NCBI GenBank assembly: GCA_900770665.1
Contig: CAAGKZ010000076.1
Location: 1 to 25,268 of the forward strand
Reading direction: 5' to 3'
DNA length: 25,268 nt
Origin: Bacteroidaceae bacterium
Lineage (GTDB): Bacteria; Bacteroidota; Bacteroidia; Bacteroidales; Bacteroidaceae
Position numbers and translations under genes: made by a program. Positions 22,260 to 25,268 of the stretch are shown one piece after another. Under the pieces are notes generated by a model. The model ran no database searches, had not been told where the DNA came from, and saw nothing but the letters and a program-made list of their open reading frames with translations. The first letter of the stretch is position 1. Every line of letters begins with the position of its first letter.

Positions 22260-22597
22260 CTCAGTCGGCTCGTAAGGGTTGGTGGGTGACATTTTGTATT
22301 CAATGATGGCAGTTGCTTGTTGGTGTAACCTTTGTAGTAATTGCTTTAGTTGAGAAAAGGACGTTTACGGACGTTATCTTCTACGTACAAATCTCGCAAA
22401 TTTGAACCATTCAAGAAGATACGGCAACGGAACGTCTGCGTTGGGTGTATTATATCCGCACGTCACTGAACAAAGTGACGCTCTTATGCGTATAATATAT
22501 CACGGCGTGGGCTGGCTGCGTTGCTTATCCTTGGATGAGGCAATGCGAGAGCCTGTACGTGGGATAAGCGAGAAGTAGAAACTCCCACGTCTTTTTT
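22260..22597 (+). ncRNA. Candidate structured non-coding RNA, about 338 nt, family unknown
   Basis: This gene-free stretch has a promoter on its left and a terminator on its right: ACGTGGGA (22557-22564) pairs with TCCCACGT (22583-22590), then C and six T. Between them many helices can form. GGCTCG (22267-22272) may pair with CGAGAGCC (22546-22553) to close the molecule. AAGGGTT (22274) pairs with AACCTTT (22327). TATCTTCT pairs with AGAAGATA, flanked by GACGT and ACGTC. A hairpin at 22448-22497 combines TATTATA/TATAATA, CGCA/TGCG and CGTCACT/AGTGACG. Another at 22518-22546 pairs GCGTTGC with GCAATGC. It lacks the RNase P, tmRNA and tRNA signatures I know. A long mRNA leader for the lipoprotein gene is less likely, given the terminator. 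Confidence 0.6.
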
Positions 22598-22673
22598 ATA
22601 TCCATACTCGAATTCACTATTTGTTTATTAACGCCGAATTTGGGGAGTTCATAGGTCGCTGTTTTGTTCTGCT

Positions 22674-23558
22674 ATGGAAAAAATACGAAAAAATTTGAAA
22701 CTCTTCATTGGTTTTCTGTTAGTCGCTGTCTTAGTAACCTCGTGTAAAATGCCGAAGTTGTTGCCAGTGCCACCTGCCACGTTAACATATAATGTTTATG
22801 AATATCATATACAGAGTATGGATAATGAATCCAAATGTGACAATTCTTCTTTAACGGCAATGTATGATGGCTTTAATATTCGTTATTATTTAAACTCATC
22901 CAAACAAATAACTTTTGTAATTGAAAATAACTCTGATAAATATTTGATTCTTGACAAGAGTAAATGTTATGTTTTATACGATGGCTATTCAAGAGAATTG
23001 TTTAAGGATGTGCGCTCATCGAGAGTGACCACGTTTAATGACGTGCAAGATGCTATAAATAATGTTAGTGTCAATACAAGTGATGCTGGCATAACTTTAT
23101 CAATACCTCCTTATTCTAAATGGGAATTGCCAATTAGTGAAACAAATATTGAGGTCATTGCTATGCCTGAAACTTTTGTCGAGGAAGACAAATCCTTGAC
23201 ACCTTATACAACTAACCAAACAATAGAATTCGTGTTACCTTATTCTCGTGACTATAAGTTAGCTGAATGGTCAACATCACGTAATCGATTATATGTGGGA
23301 AACATAAGAGTAGAACAAAAAACTGTATCGAATCCGAATAAATATGTAGAGTATATTATCTCGAATGTAGAAGATAAAAAGTCATATTCAGTTGTTGTAA
23401 AGATTGATAAGGATGAATATAAACGTGTCTCAGATATGAATTCAAAGACACTTAGAAGTCAGAATCTGAACGATTGGGAGATAGCAGGAATAACTGTTGG
23501 AAGTATTTTTGGCACAGCGGGTTTGGCTTTATTGTTGGTTGAATTGATAGCTAATTAA
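22674..23558 (+). CDS. Lipoprotein of unknown function with hydrophobic C-terminus
   Basis: It encodes 294 residues. The N-terminus is a lipoprotein signal (LKLFIGFLLVAVLVTSC, lipobox Cys24). The body is polar, rich in Asn, Ser, Tyr and Asp, and beta-strand-like (IRYYLNSSKQITFVIENNSDKYLILDKSKCYVLYDG). The last ~25 residues (EIAGITVGSIFGTAGLALLLVELIAN) form a membrane-type helix, unusual for a protein already anchored by lipid. Base composition is AT-rich (many AAT, AAA, TTA codons) compared with the queA gene beside it, suggesting acquisition by transfer. No family is recognised. Confidence 0.85.
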   Translation: MEKIRKNLKLFIGFLLVAVLVTSCKMPKLLPVPPATLTYNVYEYHIQSMDNESKCDNSSLTAMYDGFNIRYYLNSSKQITFVIENNSDKYLILDKSKCYVLYDGYSRELFKDVRSSRVTTFNDVQDAINNVSVNTSDAGITLSIPPYSKWELPISETNIEVIAMPETFVEEDKSLTPYTTNQTIEFVLPYSRDYKLAEWSTSRNRLYVGNIRVEQKTVSNPNKYVEYIISNVEDKKSYSVVVKIDKDEYKRVSDMNSKTLRSQNLNDWEIAGITVGSIFGTAGLALLLVELIAN

Positions 23559-23616
23559 CGGAAATGGCTGCAAAACAATATCAGTTGTAATTATAAGTTA
23601 TATCTTTAAAAATTGT

Positions 23617-23624
23617 TATCTTTG
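23617..23624 (+). promoter_or_regulatory. Probable -7 element of queA
   Basis: TATCTTTG matches the consensus. The -33 box is not obvious. The expected start site (about 23631) falls inside the hairpin at 23624-23643, so transcripts from this promoter would not form that hairpin in full. Confidence 0.55.
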
Positions 23625-23649
23625 CACCGCAATAATGCGGTGCTTTTTT
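23624..23649 (+). terminator. Intrinsic terminator directly in front of queA
   Basis: GCACCGCA (23624-23631) and TGCGGTGC (23636-23643) are perfect 8-bp arms around ATAA. Six T residues follow, and the queA ATG comes immediately after. It most likely ends transcripts from the lipoprotein gene. Confidence 0.85.
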
Positions 23650-24864
23650 ATGATAAAAGAAATTCAGGAGATAGCTATTGCGGAGTATGATTATCCGTTG
23701 CCCGATGAGAGAATTGCGAAATATCCGCTTGCGGAGCGCGATACGTCAAAGCTCCTATTATATAAAGGTGGCGAAATCCGCGAGGAGAAGTTTGTCAATT
23801 TGCCAAACTTCATTCCACAAGGTGCGTTGATGGTGTTCAACAACACGCGCGTAATACAGGCGCGCTTGCGTTTCCGCAAGGAGACGGGTGCGCAGATTGA
23901 GGTGTTCTGTCTTGAACCCGAACAGCCTGCCGATTATCAGTTGATGTTCCAGGAGACAAAGGAGTGCGTGTGGCAGTGTCTTGTAGGTAACTCGAGTCGT
24001 TGGAAGAGTGGTGTGCTTTCACAAGTGATTGAGATTGACGGCGTGCAGGTGACGTTGTCGGTGGAGCGTGTGAGCAGTGCGGCGGTAAACCTGGTACGCT
24101 TCTTCTGGGACGGTGGCTTTACATTCGCGCAGTTGCTTGAGGCTGCCGGCGAGTTGCCTATTCCACCATACCTTAACCGCAAGACCGAGGAGAGCGACAT
24201 GAGTACCTATCAGACTGTCTATTCAAAAGTTAAAGGCTCTGTTGCAGCGCCTACGGCAGGATTGCACTTTACCCCGGCTGTGCTTGGGGCACTTGATGCA
24301 GCAGGCGTTCAGCGTGGCGAGGTTACCTTGCATGTGGGTGCCGGAACATTCAAGCCTGTAAAGAGTGAACTGATAGCCGACCACGAGATGCATGAGGAGT
24401 ATATTGAGGTGCAGCGCGGATTGATTGAGAGAATCATAGCTGCCGGTGGCGCAGCTGTGGCTGTGGGTACAACATCGGTGCGTACTCTCGAGAGTCTCTA
24501 CTTCCTTGGCGAGAAGGTAAGCGAGAATCCTTTTATTGAGGAGAGTGAACTGTGTGTTGGTCAGTGGGAACCATACAATCGCGAGCATAAATTGTCTACT
24601 GTTGAGGCTTTGACAGCACTTCTGCAGTGGCTCGATGCCAAAGGACTCGACAGGGTACATTCCCATACGCGCATAATGATTGCGTCGGGGTATACATTCC
24701 GCATAGTGAAGGCTATTGTAACGAATTTCCATCAGCCAAAGAGTACTTTGTTGCTGCTTGTGTCGGCATTCATTGGCGGCAACTGGCGCAGGGTGTATGA
24801 CTTTGCCCTTGGGAATGGTTTCCGTTTCTTGAGTTATGGGGATAGTTCGTTGCTTATCCCTTAA
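23650..24864 (+). CDS. queA: S-adenosylmethionine:tRNA ribosyltransferase-isomerase
   Basis: It encodes 404 residues from the ATG at 23650. The ATG at 23635 lies within the terminator hairpin and adds only MRCFF. QueA transfers the ribosyl group of SAM to preQ1-modified tRNA, giving epoxyqueuosine. Family signatures are YDYPLPDERIAKYPLAERDTSKLL, VFNNTRVIQARL, VAAPTAGLHFTPAVL, TLHVGAGTFKPVKSE, HEMHEEYIEV, AVGTTSVRTLES and VTNFHQPKSTLLLLVSAFIGG. Length exceeds the ~345 of classical QueA; longer forms occur in Bacteroidales. No preQ1 riboswitch was seen upstream. A 23-bp motif shared with the umuC 3' end follows its stop. Confidence 0.95.
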   Translation: MIKEIQEIAIAEYDYPLPDERIAKYPLAERDTSKLLLYKGGEIREEKFVNLPNFIPQGALMVFNNTRVIQARLRFRKETGAQIEVFCLEPEQPADYQLMFQETKECVWQCLVGNSSRWKSGVLSQVIEIDGVQVTLSVERVSSAAVNLVRFFWDGGFTFAQLLEAAGELPIPPYLNRKTEESDMSTYQTVYSKVKGSVAAPTAGLHFTPAVLGALDAAGVQRGEVTLHVGAGTFKPVKSELIADHEMHEEYIEVQRGLIERIIAAGGAAVAVGTTSVRTLESLYFLGEKVSENPFIEESELCVGQWEPYNREHKLSTVEALTALLQWLDAKGLDRVHSHTRIMIASGYTFRIVKAIVTNFHQPKSTLLLLVSAFIGGNWRRVYDFALGNGFRFLSYGDSSLLIP

Positions 24865-24865
24865 G

Positions 24866-24888
24866 AGGCTGACTAAAAAGGCTCTTTT
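24866..24888 (+). repeat. 23-bp 3'-end motif after queA, shared with umuC
   Basis: It is identical to the minus strand of 17867-17889. It begins 1 nt after the queA stop and ends in TTTT. See the umuC copy for the structural note. Confidence 0.7.
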
Positions 24889-24941
24889 GTTGTTACACTT
24901 GCTCTTTGTAAAATCTTTGATTGGATTATTTTTTATTGCTT

Positions 24942-25268
24942 ATGATAACAATAATTGACAATATAGCATATCTTCTCGATGAAGAGAAGAAGTGTGCTAC
25001 TGTGACAAAGAATCCGGTGCCATACTCGGGTGATGTTGCCATTCCTGCCGTCATTGTGAACGGCGGTGTTGAGTATGTGGTGAATGATATACTTGACGAG
25101 GCTTTTGCCGAGTGCGCAGGGTTGACATCGGTGCTGCTTGGCGAAAATGTGGAGAGCATCGGTATCGGTGCTTTCGTAGGGTGTGAGGTGCTTGCGAGTG
25201 TTGTGTTCCCGCAGGCATTGCATCTTGTTGGCATGCGTGCATTCAAAGGGTGCGTGGCTCTGAAGGAA
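24942..25268 (+). CDS. BspA-type leucine-rich-repeat protein, 3' end outside the window
   Basis: From the ATG at 24942 the frame is open to the window end, giving 109 residues with no stop. No signal peptide is seen at this start. After ~50 residues the sequence enters LRR_5/BspA repeats of about 23 residues: DEAFAECAGLTSVLLGENVE, IGIGAFVGCEVLASVVFPQA, GMRAFKGCVALKE. The recurring A-F-x-x-C/G-x-x-L pattern is diagnostic. Such proteins are abundant in Bacteroidales and often mediate binding at the surface, but the lack of a visible export signal leaves the location open. Confidence 0.85.
   Translation, partial: MITIIDNIAYLLDEEKKCATVTKNPVPYSGDVAIPAVIVNGGVEYVVNDILDEAFAECAGLTSVLLGENVESIGIGAFVGCEVLASVVFPQALHLVGMRAFKGCVALKE

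Noticed and set aside
22260..22597. RNase P RNA, tmRNA or tRNA as the identity of the structured region
   Set aside because: No GAGGAAAGTCC-type RNase P core, no tmRNA acceptor end with CCA, and no GTTCRA T-loop was found. These were checked only by eye.
22661..22673. TTTTGTTCTGCT before the lipoprotein ATG, matching part of the umuDC promoter repeat in reverse orientation
   Set aside because: The match is only 12 bp, with no matching -7 box or palindrome. It may be chance.
23559..23650. preQ1 riboswitch upstream of queA
   Set aside because: The leader would be only about 20 nt and consists of a terminator hairpin. No preQ1 aptamer pattern is visible.

Overview
The window looks like a chromosome segment from a Bacteroidales species (Bacteroides/Prevotella/Muribaculaceae-like; the genus cannot be fixed from this sequence). 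Support comes from the ATP synthase gene order (beta, epsilon, an AtpI-like membrane protein, a, c, b, delta, alpha, gamma), several promoters of the Bacteroidetes form TTTG-N18-20-TAnnTTTG, lack of strong Shine-Dalgarno sites, and a BspA-type leucine-rich-repeat gene at the right edge. No rRNA, tRNA, CRISPR array or transposase gene was seen.

Layout. (1) 1-2927: an AT-rich accessory cluster of three related exported proteins of unknown function. The first is cut by the window edge. A broken reading frame between the first and second resembles the tail of a papain/C39-like secreted toxin, so the cluster may be an immunity-gene array. A perfect 30-bp palindrome closes it. (2) 3003-6248, minus strand: an M3 lipoprotein peptidase and a RidA/chorismatase-like protein. 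(3) 6395-7887: two small minus-strand genes divergent from an S24 (LexA/CI-like) repressor, with a clean operator-like inverted repeat between them. (4) 8120-15560: the complete F1Fo ATP synthase operon in nine genes, with an inverted repeat around its promoter and structured, repeat-containing spacers before atpE and atpG. (5) 15658-17680: a Nif3-family protein with a TTG start, then a coiled-coil zinc-ribbon protein. (6) 17892-19590, minus strand: the umuDC translesion polymerase operon, preceded by tandem 75-76-bp repeats that duplicate its promoter and a palindromic operator candidate. (7) 19959-20963: class II fructose-bisphosphate aldolase. (8) 21371-22032: a DUF4160/DUF2442-HTH pair, toxin-antitoxin-like, with a perfect 20-bp palindrome inside its promoter. 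(9) 22260-22597: a gene-free stretch with its own promoter, many helices and a terminator, best read as a structured non-coding RNA gene. (10) 22674-25268: an AT-rich lipoprotein, queA, and the start of a BspA-like LRR protein.

The most interesting signals are not protein families. They are (a) the candidate 338-nt structured RNA at 22260-22597; (b) a 3'-end module present three times (17708, 20992, 21145), in which a conserved ~72-bp element with differing but self-complementary arms is followed about 40 nt later by an intrinsic terminator; (c) the duplicated operator/promoter of umuDC; (d) the toxin remnant with its paralogue cluster; and (e) a dispersed inverted-repeat family in and after the ATP synthase operon.

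All family calls are from reading the sequence and from memory of the families; no database search was run.
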